DNA of 48,976 nt from UBA5314 sp035560815 (GCA_035560815.1 DATMYR010000085.1:1-48976); one strand, 5' to 3'; shown: positions 7,748 to 16,380, numbered from the stretch's first letter. Numbers and translations are program-made. The notes: a model not told the origin generated them from the sequence alone.

Positions 7748-8311
7748 ATGGAAAAAAGTGAAGTCCCACAAACGTTGAAAGAGACAATAAGCATCATAGT
7801 AATTGCAGTGGCCCTGGCACTACTTCTTCGGAACTTTGTTATTGAAGGACGCATCATACCCTCAGGGTCCATGTTGCCTACTCTACAATTGCAGGACCGG
7901 GTTATGATAAACAGATTTATTTATTATTTTAAGGATCCGATCCGGGGGGATATTATCATACTTGACCCACCGCCGGCCTTGAACCGTACGGACATATTTA
8001 TCAAACGAGTAATCGGACTACCCGGAGAGACAGTGGAGATGAAAAACAACAAGGTATATATTAATGATCAAGCGCTGAATGAACCGTACCTGGCTGAACC
8101 CCTGAATTATACGTTCGGACCGGTGGTGGTGCCTCAAGACAGCCTTCTGGTTTTAGGAGACAATCGCAACAATAGCTATGATAGTCATAAATGGCTGGAG
8201 GATGAAAACGTATGGTTAACCCGCGACCGGGTTAAAGGCAAAGCTTTTATGGTTTATTGGCCCCTGAATCATTTCCATCTCCTGGGACGGGAAGTTTCCT
8301 TCGACTCTTAA
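7748..8311 (+). CDS. lepB: Signal peptidase I, copy 1
   Basis: This type I signal peptidase (187 residues) cleaves signal peptides from exported proteins at the outer face of the membrane. One N-terminal membrane anchor (about residues 12-33) is followed by the catalytic serine in PSGSMLPT and the catalytic lysine in FIKRVIGLPGE. GDNRNNSYDSHKW is the conserved box E. It is a tandem paralogue of the gene at 8682-9233, about 80% alike at protein level by eye, with two extra codons and an altered WLEDENVWLTRD segment. Both carry full catalytic dyads, so both may be active. Confidence 0.95.
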   Translation: MEKSEVPQTLKETISIIVIAVALALLLRNFVIEGRIIPSGSMLPTLQLQDRVMINRFIYYFKDPIRGDIIILDPPPALNRTDIFIKRVIGLPGETVEMKNNKVYINDQALNEPYLAEPLNYTFGPVVVPQDSLLVLGDNRNNSYDSHKWLEDENVWLTRDRVKGKAFMVYWPLNHFHLLGREVSFDS

Positions 8312-8488
8312 GTTGGCCAAACCTCATGAGGATGTGATGCCACCTCGTATGAGCATGGTCTACTGCTGGCTTGATGACCTGCGGATGCAGGCTCAAGTTC
8401 GCCGTTTGTTGGACTTAATTTGAGCCATCCTCGCGAACTTGTAAATAGGACCTGCTTACAATACAATATATTGGGAAAGGAGATAACC

Positions 8489-8665
8489 GTGGAAGAAGAC
8501 AAAGGCAAACTGGAATTAATCGCGTTCAAGACTTTTCATGCCAACCAAGAACTGGTCTATGTGATTGATTTTCTTAATAAAAGCCTGAAAGAGAAAAAAA
8601 TAATGTTTGGTTTAACCAAGGATAAAGAAACAGAAACCATGACCGTAAATATCTACGAGTTTTAA
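8489..8665 (+). CDS. DUF4264 (YpmA-like) small protein
   Basis: This 58-residue protein resembles the small Firmicute family DUF4264/YpmA of unknown function. The GTG start at 8489 is supported by AAAGGAG (8477-8483) with 6-nt spacing; an upstream in-frame ATG at 8420 lacks such support. The product is soluble, charged and without cysteines. Its 3' end is part of the segment that was duplicated together with signal peptidase I, so the functional gene sits between the two peptidase copies. Confidence 0.7.
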   Translation: MEEDKGKLELIAFKTFHANQELVYVIDFLNKSLKEKKIMFGLTKDKETETMTVNIYEF

Positions 8666-8681
8666 CATAACGAGGTGCTTT

Positions 8682-9233
8682 ATGGAAAAAAGTGAAGTCA
8701 GGCAAATGTTGAAAGAGACAATAAGCATCATTGTGATCGCACTGGCTTTGGCCTTACTTCTTCGCAATTTCGTCATTGAGGGGCGCATTATCCCCTCAGG
8801 TTCAATGCTGCCTACCCTGCAATTGCAGGACCGAGTGATGGTCAATAAATTTATTTACGATTTTAAGGATCCGGTCCGAGGGGATATCATTATTTTAGAT
8901 CCGCCACCGGCCCTGGAACGCACCGATTTATTTATAAAAAGGGTAATTGGCCTGCCGGGAGAAACAGTGGAAATGAAAAACGGTAAGGTATACATAAACG
9001 AGAATGCCTTGAAAGAGCCGTATTTAGCAGAACCTCTTGACTACACTTTCGGACCCGTAGTTGTACCCCAGAATAGCCTGCTGGTCCTGGGTGATAATCG
9101 CAACTCCAGCTTTGATAGTCATAAATGGGTACCGGCCTGGTTGACCCGCGACCGAGTCAAAGGGAAAGCCTTTATGGTGTACTGGCCTTTGAACCACCTG
9201 CATCTTCTGGGACGGGAGGTTTCCTTTGAATGA
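8682..9233 (+). CDS. lepB: Signal peptidase I, copy 2
   Basis: This 183-residue paralogue of the 7748-8311 gene has the same layout: one membrane anchor, catalytic serine in PSGSMLPT, catalytic lysine in FIKRVIGLPGE and box E GDNRNSSFDSHKW. The first 18 bases and the preceding 95 bases are almost identical to copy 1, while the body differs at many third codon positions. Its stop overlaps the surE start by four bases (ATGA), so it is co-translated with surE. This copy, with its adjoining intact DUF4264 gene, likely keeps the ancestral gene order. Confidence 0.95.
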   Translation: MEKSEVRQMLKETISIIVIALALALLLRNFVIEGRIIPSGSMLPTLQLQDRVMVNKFIYDFKDPVRGDIIILDPPPALERTDLFIKRVIGLPGETVEMKNGKVYINENALKEPYLAEPLDYTFGPVVVPQNSLLVLGDNRNSSFDSHKWVPAWLTRDRVKGKAFMVYWPLNHLHLLGREVSFE

Positions 9234-10024
9234 GGATCCTGCTGACCAATGATGATGGGGTTCATGCCCGAGGTCTGCAGGCCTTGGTGAAGGAACTGAG
9301 TGCGATCGCCGAGATTTATCTGGCGGCTCCTGACCGGGAAAGAAGTGCCACCGGGCATTCCATTACTGTATTCGAGCCTATAAAAGCCAAAAAGACCGCG
9401 ATTGCTGGAACAAAAGGAGCTTGGGCGGTATGGGGCACCCCGGTAGACTGTGTCAAGCTGGCGATAGCCAGATTGATTGACGAAAAGATAGACCTTGTGG
9501 TGTCGGGCATTAATCACGGCCCCAACCTGGGAACGGATGTCCTTTATTCAGGCACAGTGTCGGCAGCAGCTGAAGGGGTGATTATGGGGAGTCCTTCCCT
9601 GGCCGTTTCCCTGAACTCTTACCAGGAGAATATGAACTTTGATTTTGCGGCACAATTTACTCGAAGGGTTATCCAGGCCATTTTTCATTTAGGCATGGAC
9701 AATCGCACCCTCTTAAATATTAATATACCCGATTTAGCAGCCCAGGAAATAAAGGGGTTACGTATAAGCCGCCTGGGAGTGAGAAACTATGACAATCTGT
9801 TTGAAGAGAGATTGGATCCGCGCGGCAATACCTACTACTGGCTGGGCGGCGGTGTAATCGATGAGGAACAGGAACCGGACAGTGATGTGGTTTCCGTTGA
9901 ATCGGGGTATATCAGTCTTACTCCGATTCATCTGGATCTCACCAACTATCGTCTAATTGAAGAGTACCGGGAGGCCTTCTCCAGTTTGGACCTTTTGCAA
10001 TGGGAGGAATCAAATGGCTCTTAG
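9230..10024 (+). CDS. surE: 5'/3'-nucleotidase SurE
   Basis: SurE dephosphorylates nucleoside 5'- and 3'-monophosphates and is often linked to stationary-phase survival. The metal-binding signature LLTNDDGVHARG starts at residue 4, with APDRERSATGHSIT and SGINHGPNLGTDVLYSGTV as further family blocks carrying metal and phosphate contacts. Length (264) is normal. It starts within the signal peptidase stop (ATGA) and its end overlaps the next small membrane gene by 11 nt, indicating a compact operon. Confidence 0.96.
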   Translation: MRILLTNDDGVHARGLQALVKELSAIAEIYLAAPDRERSATGHSITVFEPIKAKKTAIAGTKGAWAVWGTPVDCVKLAIARLIDEKIDLVVSGINHGPNLGTDVLYSGTVSAAAEGVIMGSPSLAVSLNSYQENMNFDFAAQFTRRVIQAIFHLGMDNRTLLNINIPDLAAQEIKGLRISRLGVRNYDNLFEERLDPRGNTYYWLGGGVIDEEQEPDSDVVSVESGYISLTPIHLDLTNYRLIEEYREAFSSLDLLQWEESNGS

Positions 10025-10268
10025 CCTCATCCTATATTGCTTAATATTTTTTCTCATTATTAATTGGTCTTATATACAGAAAAAACGTCAGGATCCTGAT
10101 TGTCCTGACCGACCCCTGGATCAACTAGTATTGTTTCCGGTGGCTCTGGGGGTGGCATTTACCTTGATTGCTCGTATCTTTCGAGGGATTTTTCTATACC
10201 AGACAGTGCTTTTTCTACTCACAGCCGCCCTGCTCTATTGGGTCTTTTTTCTGGCCAAGAAAAAGTAA
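10014..10268 (+). CDS. Small three-helix membrane protein, unknown function
   Basis: An 84-residue hydrophobic protein with three likely membrane segments (about residues 2-18, 38-54 and 60-79) and a charged loop (QKKRQDPDCPDRP). The ATG at 10014 is chosen over an upstream in-frame start at 9957 because TGGGAGGAAT precedes it and the earlier codons overlap surE deeply. It overlaps the surE end by 11 nt. I do not recognise the family. Confidence 0.6.
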   Translation: MALSLILYCLIFFLIINWSYIQKKRQDPDCPDRPLDQLVLFPVALGVAFTLIARIFRGIFLYQTVLFLLTAALLYWVFFLAKKK

Positions 10269-10337
10269 AAAGGCTTTGCCCAATTCCTTAAAGTATAGTA
10301 CCATTTTTTACAGCTATGAATATGAGGAGGTTGTTTA

Positions 10338-12383
10338 ATGAAGGTATACCCGACTGCCGCAATCCGTAATATAGCTCTGGTGGGGCATGGAGGCACGGGC
10401 AAGACCTCTTTGGCCGAAGCTATGATTTTCAATACAGGTGCTACTAAGCGGATGGGAAAAGTTGATGACGGCAATACCGTCGGGGATTTTTATCCCGAAG
10501 AAATTCGGAAAAAGATCACCATCAGCGCATCCCTGATTCCCTGTGAGTACCGGGAGCATAAAATAAACCTGCTGGACACCCCCGGTTATTCTGACTTTTA
10601 CTTTGAAGTCATCGGAGCTATGCGGGTGGTGGATGCCATGGTAGTGCTCTTTTCTGCATCGGCTGGGGTAGAGGTTCAGACCGAAGTGGTGTGGGAAGAC
10701 CACCCCGACATTCCCAAACTCGCATACATTAATAAGATGGACCGGGAAAATGCCGATTTTTATAAAGTACTCAATCAAATGAAAGAAAAGTTCGAGAATA
10801 ATATCGTTCCTGTCCAACTACCCATCGGAGCGGAGAGCAATTTCAAAGGGGTCGTGGACCTGATTCGCATGAAGGCCTTGTTGTTTGATGCGGGTAGTGG
10901 AAAGGTTACGGAAGCCGATATTCCAGCTGACATGATGGATCAGGTGGAAACCTATAAAGAGGCCCTCATCGAAGCGGCAGCGGAGGCGGATGACGACCTG
11001 CTCACCAAATACCTCGAGGGTGAAGAATTAAACGACGCTGAGATTCTGGAAGGGATTAAGGCTGCAGCCAGCAACGGCTCCTCGGTGTTTGTCTTCTGCG
11101 GAGCAGCATTGAATAATATAGGCGTGAAGCCACTCATGGATTTTATCGTGGACTGTGCGCCCACGCCTGCCAGCAATGTTCAGGTTAAAGGCAAAAATTT
11201 GGACGGTGAGCCTCTGGTAGCCCAGGTTTTCAAAACCATTGCCGACCCCTACGTAGGCCGCCTCACGATGTTCCGCATCTTTACCGGTAAAATGAAATCC
11301 GACAGCTTACTCTATAACAGCAATAAAGAAAGGGAAGAAAAGATCAGCCAGATTCTGGTTATGATCGGTAAGGAGCAGGCCGCCGTTCCTGAGCTGAATG
11401 CCGGTGATATTGCCGCCCTGGCTAAATTATCCGTCACCTCTACCGGGGATACCCTGACTGTGAAAGGCAATAACGTCATAATGCCGCCTTTGAGCTTCCC
11501 CGAGCCCACCCTGAGCCTGGCTATTGAGCCCAAGAGCAAAGGCGATGAGGACAAGCTGAGTGGCGCTCTACAGCGCTTGATTGAAGAAGACCCCACCATC
11601 CGGGTGGAAAAGAACGTAGAAACCAAACAAACGATTCTAAGGACTCTGGGAGACACCCATGCTGAAATCCTCATCGATAAACTGCAAAGAAAATTTGGTG
11701 TGGACGTTTTATCCAAAGAGATGAAGATACCCTATCGCGAAACGATTCGCGGCGTCGTTGAAGTTGAAGGCAAACATAAGAAACAAACCGGTGGCCATGG
11801 ACAGTTCGGCCACGTGTGGATAAAATTCGAACCTTGTGATGAAAAATTTGTTTTTGAAGATCATGTTTTTGGCGGCTCGGTCCCGCGCAACTACTTCCCC
11901 GCGGTGGAGAAGGGCTTGATTGAAGCCATGGAAGAAGGCGTACTGGCAGGCTTCCCGGTCACGAATCTAAAGGCTACGCTTTATGACGGGTCTTACCACT
12001 CGGTGGACTCTTCTGAAATGGCCTTCAAATTGGCAGCCCGCCTGGCTTACCGCAAAGGGCTGGAGACTGCTAAACCGGTGCTGCTGGAGCCCATCGTAGA
12101 TGTACAGATCGAGATTCCCGAATCTTTTATGGGAGATATCATTGGTGATTTGAATAGCAAACGGGGACGGGTTCTGGGCATGGAGCCCAGTGGTAAAAGA
12201 CAGGTGATTAAGGCTCAGGTTCCACAAGCGGAAATGGCCCGCTATACCATTGACTTGAAATCCATGACCCAGGGCCGGGGTAAGTTCGCTATGGCATTCT
12301 CCCATTATGAGGAGGTCCCCGCTCAGTATATGGATAAAATTATTGAAAAAGCCAAAAAGGATAAAGAAGAAAAGGAAAAATAA
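10338..12383 (+). CDS. fusA: Elongation factor G-like GTPase (EF-G2 type)
   Basis: This 681-residue translational GTPase has the P-loop GHGGTGKTS at residues 13-21, DTPGYSDF (G3) and NKMD (G4), followed by domains II-V of EF-G. Sequence features (GHGGTGKTSLAEAM, and TTVGD-like switch I NTVGDFYPEE) fit the EF-G-like paralogue group rather than the canonical EF-G encoded in str operons, so a role in ribosome recycling, stress translation or another translocation variant is possible. The lysine-rich C-terminus (KKDKEEKEK) is unusual. A strong terminator follows. Start ATG is preceded by GAGGAGG. Confidence 0.88.
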   Translation: MKVYPTAAIRNIALVGHGGTGKTSLAEAMIFNTGATKRMGKVDDGNTVGDFYPEEIRKKITISASLIPCEYREHKINLLDTPGYSDFYFEVIGAMRVVDAMVVLFSASAGVEVQTEVVWEDHPDIPKLAYINKMDRENADFYKVLNQMKEKFENNIVPVQLPIGAESNFKGVVDLIRMKALLFDAGSGKVTEADIPADMMDQVETYKEALIEAAAEADDDLLTKYLEGEELNDAEILEGIKAAASNGSSVFVFCGAALNNIGVKPLMDFIVDCAPTPASNVQVKGKNLDGEPLVAQVFKTIADPYVGRLTMFRIFTGKMKSDSLLYNSNKEREEKISQILVMIGKEQAAVPELNAGDIAALAKLSVTSTGDTLTVKGNNVIMPPLSFPEPTLSLAIEPKSKGDEDKLSGALQRLIEEDPTIRVEKNVETKQTILRTLGDTHAEILIDKLQRKFGVDVLSKEMKIPYRETIRGVVEVEGKHKKQTGGHGQFGHVWIKFEPCDEKFVFEDHVFGGSVPRNYFPAVEKGLIEAMEEGVLAGFPVTNLKATLYDGSYHSVDSSEMAFKLAARLAYRKGLETAKPVLLEPIVDVQIEIPESFMGDIIGDLNSKRGRVLGMEPSGKRQVIKAQVPQAEMARYTIDLKSMTQGRGKFAMAFSHYEEVPAQYMDKIIEKAKKDKEEKEK

Positions 12384-12394
12384 AGAGATCTCTG

Positions 12395-12424
12395 CCGCCC
12401 GCCCTACGGCGGGCGGTTTTGTTT
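12395..12424 (+). terminator. Terminator after the EF-G-like gene
   Basis: A 9-bp stem of CCGCCCGCC with GGCGGGCGG, a 4-nt loop and a following TTTTGTTT tract make a textbook intrinsic terminator. Confidence 0.93.
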
Positions 12425-12550
12425 CTGGATCACTGTTGCTGAAATCCGATGGCAGGATAAATCTGCTGGCTTTCTTGTTAAACAATTAACGAACATGGCT
12501 CTCAAAGTGGAGGGAGGCAAAGGAACCTCGAGCCGGATTCCTAACACCAT

Positions 12551-13585
12551 ATGATAAATGAATTAAACACCTGGCTGACCAATCTACACATGGACGTCCA
12601 GGTGAACGCCAATACAATTAAATCGGTGACCCTAGCCCTGGTAATATTTCTAAGCTTCTGGTTATTGAGCGGAATCGTCTCCAGGTGGCTGATCCGCAGT
12701 CTGTCACGTTCTAGATCATGGACCGGGACTCCTTCTGGGAATAAGTTAGTGGAAGCACTGGGCAGGCCTCTACGCTTCTTACTGGTGTTGATCGGTATCT
12801 ACCTGGCGTTGAGGTACCTATTCCTGCCGTTTGGTATGGACCAGGGCCTGGTAAAAATCTTTCGCTCTTTGATGATCCTATCCCTGGCCTGGGTATTTTA
12901 CAACCTGGCTGGCACTGGATCATTGTTTTACGAGGGCATGCAGGAAAAACTGAGGTTAGATAACATTCTTCTTTCGTTTCTTTCCAAGTTTATTCGTTTT
13001 CTGATTGTTGCCTTCTCCATCGTCATCATTGCCGAGGAGTGGAATTACCCGGTCAATGGCTTTATTGCCGGGCTGGGCTTAGGAGGTCTGGCAGTAGCTC
13101 TGGCTGCCAAGGAGGCCCTGGCTAATATCGTGGGAGGCATCGTTATCATTTTGGAGAAGCCGTTTTTGATCGGAGACTGGGTTTCCACACCCAGTGGTGA
13201 GGGAACAGTGGAGGATATCTCTTTTCGCAGTACCAGGATACGTTCCTCCACCCAGGCTTTGATTACAGTGCCCAACTCGACCCTGGCCAACCAGCCTATC
13301 ACCAACCACGCTCGTATGGGCAAGCGCAAACTGGAATTTCATTTGAATCTACCTTTGGATTATCAACGGCCACATCTGGAGAGCCTTCTGGATCGTATAC
13401 GAAAAATTCTGGACGAACATCCTGAAGTAGAAGCCGACACCATTGTAGTAAGTTTGGAAAACATCGGAAAAGAAAGCCTGGAAATTTTGCTGCGTTGTTT
13501 TATCAGCAACCCCCGCTGGGAAGATTATATGAGAGCTCGGGAGCAAATCAATCTGGAGATACTGGAATTAATAGATAAGAATTAG
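12551..13585 (+). CDS. MscS family mechanosensitive ion channel
   Basis: The 344-residue protein has three to four membrane segments in the first 175 residues, then the pore-lining MscS helix rich in Gly/Ala (FIAGLGLGGLAVALAAKEALANIVGG), the beta domain GDWVSTPSGEGTVEDI and the C-terminal cytosolic domain. It releases solutes on osmotic downshock. The start ATG at 12551 has no strong ribosome-binding site, and an ATG at 12590 is an alternative. It is flanked by terminators on both sides, so it is monocistronic. Confidence 0.92.
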   Translation: MINELNTWLTNLHMDVQVNANTIKSVTLALVIFLSFWLLSGIVSRWLIRSLSRSRSWTGTPSGNKLVEALGRPLRFLLVLIGIYLALRYLFLPFGMDQGLVKIFRSLMILSLAWVFYNLAGTGSLFYEGMQEKLRLDNILLSFLSKFIRFLIVAFSIVIIAEEWNYPVNGFIAGLGLGGLAVALAAKEALANIVGGIVIILEKPFLIGDWVSTPSGEGTVEDISFRSTRIRSSTQALITVPNSTLANQPITNHARMGKRKLEFHLNLPLDYQRPHLESLLDRIRKILDEHPEVEADTIVVSLENIGKESLEILLRCFISNPRWEDYMRAREQINLEILELIDKN

Positions 13586-13592
13586 ATCTCAC

Positions 13593-13621
13593 CAAAAAAT
13601 AAAGCCGCCCAGAGGACGGCT
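13593..13621 (-). terminator. Terminator of the cold-shock gene
   Basis: On the minus strand AGCCGTCC pairs with GGGCGGCT (one G-U pair) and is followed by TTATTTTTT. It lies between the convergent MscS and cold-shock genes. Confidence 0.8.
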
Positions 13622-13646
13622 GCCCAATAATAATTCCCGAACAAAA

Positions 13647-13844
13647 CTAGGAGAGCACATGCAAATTGGATGCGCGCGGCCCTTTGGGGCCTTCTGATAC
13701 ATCAAATTCAACTTTTTCTCCTTCAGTTAATGTGACCCGTCCGGTTCCTTGGACGGCTGTTTCATTCACAAAAACATCGCCTTTTTCTCCCTCAATAAAA
13801 CCAAAACCTCTGGCACGATCATACCATTTTACTGTTCCAATCAA
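13647..13844 (-). CDS. Cold-shock protein (CSD family), divergent RNP2
   Basis: A 65-residue single cold-shock domain that binds single-stranded RNA/DNA. RNP1 is seen as RGFGFIE; RNP2 reads VFVNETAV where most Csp proteins have VFVHFSAI, so the usual histidine and aromatic/hydrophobic residues are changed. The N-terminus IGTVKWYDRARGFGFI uses Tyr-Asp in place of the usual Phe-Asn. The start is TTG at 13844, with AGGAGGG upstream. The long AT-rich leader before it could act in cold control, but I see no defined cold box. Confidence 0.9.
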   Translation of the reverse strand: MIGTVKWYDRARGFGFIEGEKGDVFVNETAVQGTGRVTLTEGEKVEFDVSEGPKGPRASNLHVLS

Positions 13845-14047
13845 ATTAATCCCTCCTACAAAGTTGATCGTTTTTATTGTTCCCTAATCTATAAAAAAAT
13901 ATCGGATTGCTGTAGACACTTGAGTAAGTTAATGGAAACCTTTATTAATATTGGTTTTTTAATTTGATACGAAATCAAATAATTTGTCGGGACTATCTCG
14001 AATTTCTACACTTGGAGTCAGGGTTATCGCCTTGGGGGCTGGCTGGG
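13845..14047. other. Gene-free upstream region of the cold-shock gene
   Basis: This AT-rich stretch holds the cold-shock ribosome-binding site and leader. I see no convincing promoter hexamers or gene in it. It ends at the duplicated tRNA/terminator block that starts near 14048. Confidence 0.5.
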
Positions 14048-14049
14048 CA

Positions 14050-14081
14050 GAAAACACAAAACCGCGCAAAACAGCGCGGTT
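14050..14081 (-). terminator. tRNA-type terminator in the displaced repeat copy
   Basis: On the minus strand AACCGCGC pairs with GCGCGGTT (6-nt loop) and is followed by a TTTGTGTTTT tract. It is the counterpart of the terminator beyond the intact tRNA-Trp at 16381-16412, in the same relative position within the direct repeat. Confidence 0.75.
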
Positions 14082-14087
14082 ACTTGA

Positions 14088-14144
14088 TTCTTAATGGCAG
14101 GGGAGAGAGGAATCGAACCCCCAGCCCTCGGTTTTGGAGACCGA
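14088..14144 (-). repeat. Displaced 3' half of tRNA-Trp (att-like repeat, left copy)
   Basis: These 57 bp are identical to 16420-16476, covering the tRNA-Trp sequence from the 5' side of the anticodon stem to the CCA end plus 7 bp. The 5' half of the tRNA is missing, so it is not a functional gene. It marks the outer boundary of a 2332-bp island, as expected when an element integrates into the 3' end of a tRNA gene. Confidence 0.9.
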
Positions 14145-14190
14145 GAGAAGAACAGGGCATAGAGCAAAGTCCAGATAAAATTATCTTAGA

Positions 14191-15975
14191 TTACCCAATG
14201 TATGTGCCATCTTTCCATTGGCCGGTTTTAACGGTTCCATCCGATTTGTATAAGGTACCCTGTCCATTCCTTAGACCGCCCCTAAACTCACCCTCATATT
14301 TTTCCCAAGAAAATTCTTCAATACCATACCCTTCGGATAGTCCATCTTTCCATCCGCCACTGTATTTGTACCCACTCGAACCGGTAAAAGTGCCTTGTCC
14401 ATTATACTTGTTACTTTTGAAATTACCTACATATTTATAAGTAATAGATCCGGAAGACCCGGTACAGCTACCTTGCCCGTTTGCCTGGCCATCTCTAATT
14501 TCGCCAACATATTTACTCCCATTAGGGAGGGTTAATGTACCAGTGGTATTCGAAGGTGTAGTCTCTTCTTTATTATCCTTTGCGGGCGCTGTCGTTGCAT
14601 TTCCGTCTATTGGGTTGGCTATGTCTTCATTCTTGCCCTGAGTATCACCCGGGCTTGGTGCTCCCGTAGTGCTGTTCTGGCCGTTCTGGCTCTGATTTGA
14701 TGCCTGGACCGGAGTGTTACTATCCGTAATGGTAGGACTGCTTCCTATAATCTGAGCTACTTGTATTCCGTTCGATTTGGATGGTGATGCCTTGCTGCCC
14801 ATTTTTGTATGGGCAACCCAGCCCACCAGGATTAGAACCAGTACTGCCATCAGAACTGCCCATTTTTTTGGGGTTTTAAATCTATTTCTGATATTAAGAC
14901 TGGGCTTTTCCTTGCCATTTCTGACTCGGTTTATCCTTTCTTGTGGTTTCGCTGCTGGAGATGCAACTCTATCATCAGGAGGTGTTGTCGACTTTTGCAC
15001 TTCTCTGTCATTAAGAAGCGCGTCTTGAAATTCCTTAATACTCTGATGGCGGTCTGCGGAATAAACCGATAGAGCTTTCATCAGTGCGGTTTCCGCAAGC
15101 GGAGGCATTTCTACCCCCATCTGGCCAGGTGCTTCCAATATGTCTTCGGCGGTTCGGTCTAAGGCTTCCACCGGCACCTGCCCGGTTATGGCCCGGTACA
15201 GAGTTGCAGCTACAGCATAGACATCCGTGTACTCTCCCTGCTTCCCACGGCTCCGGTACTGTTCTTCCGGGGCATATCCAGCTTTGACGATTACCGAAAA
15301 ACTACGACTGTGTTCTACAAGTGCATAGCGCGCCGCGCCGAAGTCCAGCAGTTTTACCTGCCCGCTTTTAGTAATGAAGATGTTATCCGGGCTAATATCC
15401 CGGTGCAAGATCCCCATGCTGTGTACTTCTCGTATGGCATCCAGTACGGGCATAATGATCTCCAGAGCATTCTGGTATGAAATTTTGCCACCCTGTTGGG
15501 TTAGGTATTCTTTTAGGGTTGCCCCTTCCAGGTACTGCATGACTAAATAGGCGGTCTGGTTTGCCTTAAATACATCCCGCACCGATACGATCCCGGGATG
15601 TTCATCAAAGCGGGCTAGAGTTTTAGCCTCCTCCAGAAATTTTTCTAATCCGAAATGGAAATGCTCCTGCGTTTCGCCAGTTCTCACGGCACTTACATTG
15701 GCTTCCCCAGTTGACCTTGTCGCTATGCCAAAGGGCATATATTCCTTAATAGCCACCCGGGTGTTCAGGTCATTATCCCACCCAAGATATGTAATGGCAA
15801 AGCCACCGTGGCCCAGCACCCGCCCTACTATATAACGCTCATCCAGCACGGTTCCCGGCGTTAGGTATAATGGTGACTCCGGAACAGCCCCGTCTTGCCA
15901 AGCGCAGTTGGGGCATACATTTCTCTCTCCTTTTTCCCTCATACATCCCAGACAAAGCTTTCTTAGGTCCAACAA
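14191..15975 (-). CDS. Membrane Ser/Thr protein kinase with zinc ribbon and C-terminal MORN repeats
   Basis: The 594-residue protein starts with a zinc ribbon (Cys 8, 11, 21, 24), then a Hanks-type kinase domain (about 45-320) with glycine loop GHGGFA, the ATP-site lysine in VAIK (residue 77), HRDISPDN catalytic loop and DFG in LLDFGAAR. In the loop the usual lysine after HRD-x is serine. One membrane helix lies near 375-392. A Ser/Thr/Gln-rich linker leads to four or five MORN-like repeats (GxGxYxGxxxxG pattern, about 470-594), which would sit outside the cell. It starts at TTG after GGAGGCGAAGG. It is the only intact gene in the tRNA-Trp island. Confidence 0.92.
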   Translation of the reverse strand: MLDLRKLCLGCMREKGERNVCPNCAWQDGAVPESPLYLTPGTVLDERYIVGRVLGHGGFAITYLGWDNDLNTRVAIKEYMPFGIATRSTGEANVSAVRTGETQEHFHFGLEKFLEEAKTLARFDEHPGIVSVRDVFKANQTAYLVMQYLEGATLKEYLTQQGGKISYQNALEIIMPVLDAIREVHSMGILHRDISPDNIFITKSGQVKLLDFGAARYALVEHSRSFSVIVKAGYAPEEQYRSRGKQGEYTDVYAVAATLYRAITGQVPVEALDRTAEDILEAPGQMGVEMPPLAETALMKALSVYSADRHQSIKEFQDALLNDREVQKSTTPPDDRVASPAAKPQERINRVRNGKEKPSLNIRNRFKTPKKWAVLMAVLVLILVGWVAHTKMGSKASPSKSNGIQVAQIIGSSPTITDSNTPVQASNQSQNGQNSTTGAPSPGDTQGKNEDIANPIDGNATTAPAKDNKEETTPSNTTGTLTLPNGSKYVGEIRDGQANGQGSCTGSSGSITYKYVGNFKSNKYNGQGTFTGSSGYKYSGGWKDGLSEGYGIEEFSWEKYEGEFRGGLRNGQGTLYKSDGTVKTGQWKDGTYIG

Positions 15976-15991
15976 CCTTCGCCTCCAATAA

Positions 15992-16024
15992 TTTTCTGTC
16001 CATCTACCATAATTGGACAGAAAA
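15992..16024 (-). promoter_or_regulatory. Inverted repeat upstream of the kinase gene
   Basis: A perfect 10-bp inverted repeat (TTTTCTGTCC and GGACAGAAAA) with a 13-nt spacer lies about 15 bp before the kinase start region. It could be an operator or a leader hairpin; the binding factor is unknown. Confidence 0.4.
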
Positions 16025-16072
16025 GAGGAATTCCCTGCAAAATAACCATGAAATGAACGCTAAGCCCTACGC

Positions 16073-16380
16073 CCCGCCCTTTGCCATTACCTCTTCGAAT
16101 ACTGCTTCAAGTTCCGCATCAATCCGCTCACATCATAAACATGGGCGCAATCATCTTATCAACTTTAACGCCATAATCATTATGAACAACTTGGGATGTA
16201 CGAGTGTTATTGTTAGTAGTCCTCGATGGAGTATTTGATATACTGCTAAAAAGCGGGGAATTGTATTCTGCCGTAAGCCTTTCAATGCCTGACACGCCAC
16301 CTATAGACAAGATATCCTGCCCGGCTGATCTATACTTCTGGACGGTACTGTCGTCAAGTGCGTCTGGAGGGTGTTTTACC
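16073..16380 (-). pseudogene. Broken coding remnant at the inner edge of the tRNA island
   Basis: The minus strand reads open from the island edge down to a stop at 16128, with plausible coding composition (including AGQDILSIGGVSGIERL and VHNDYGVKVDKM). A second frame after it (IDAELEAVFEEVMAKGGA, ending near 16072) looks like the continued C-terminus after a frameshift. There is no start codon with a ribosome-binding site. The ending resembles some phage-type large proteins, but I cannot assign it. The remainder of 15976-16380 shows nothing else. Confidence 0.3.

Noticed and set aside
10335..10817. 160-codon minus-strand frame at the EF-G-like gene
   Set aside because: Antisense to well-supported G-domain motifs; no independent evidence.
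14088..14144. Second tRNA-Trp gene
   Set aside because: Only the 3' half is present; the acceptor 5' strand and D arm are missing, so it cannot fold into a tRNA.
13964..14440. 158-codon plus-strand frame across the displaced tRNA half
   Set aside because: It overlaps the kinase gene antisense in its MORN-repeat part; the proline-rich product is the shadow of the repeats.
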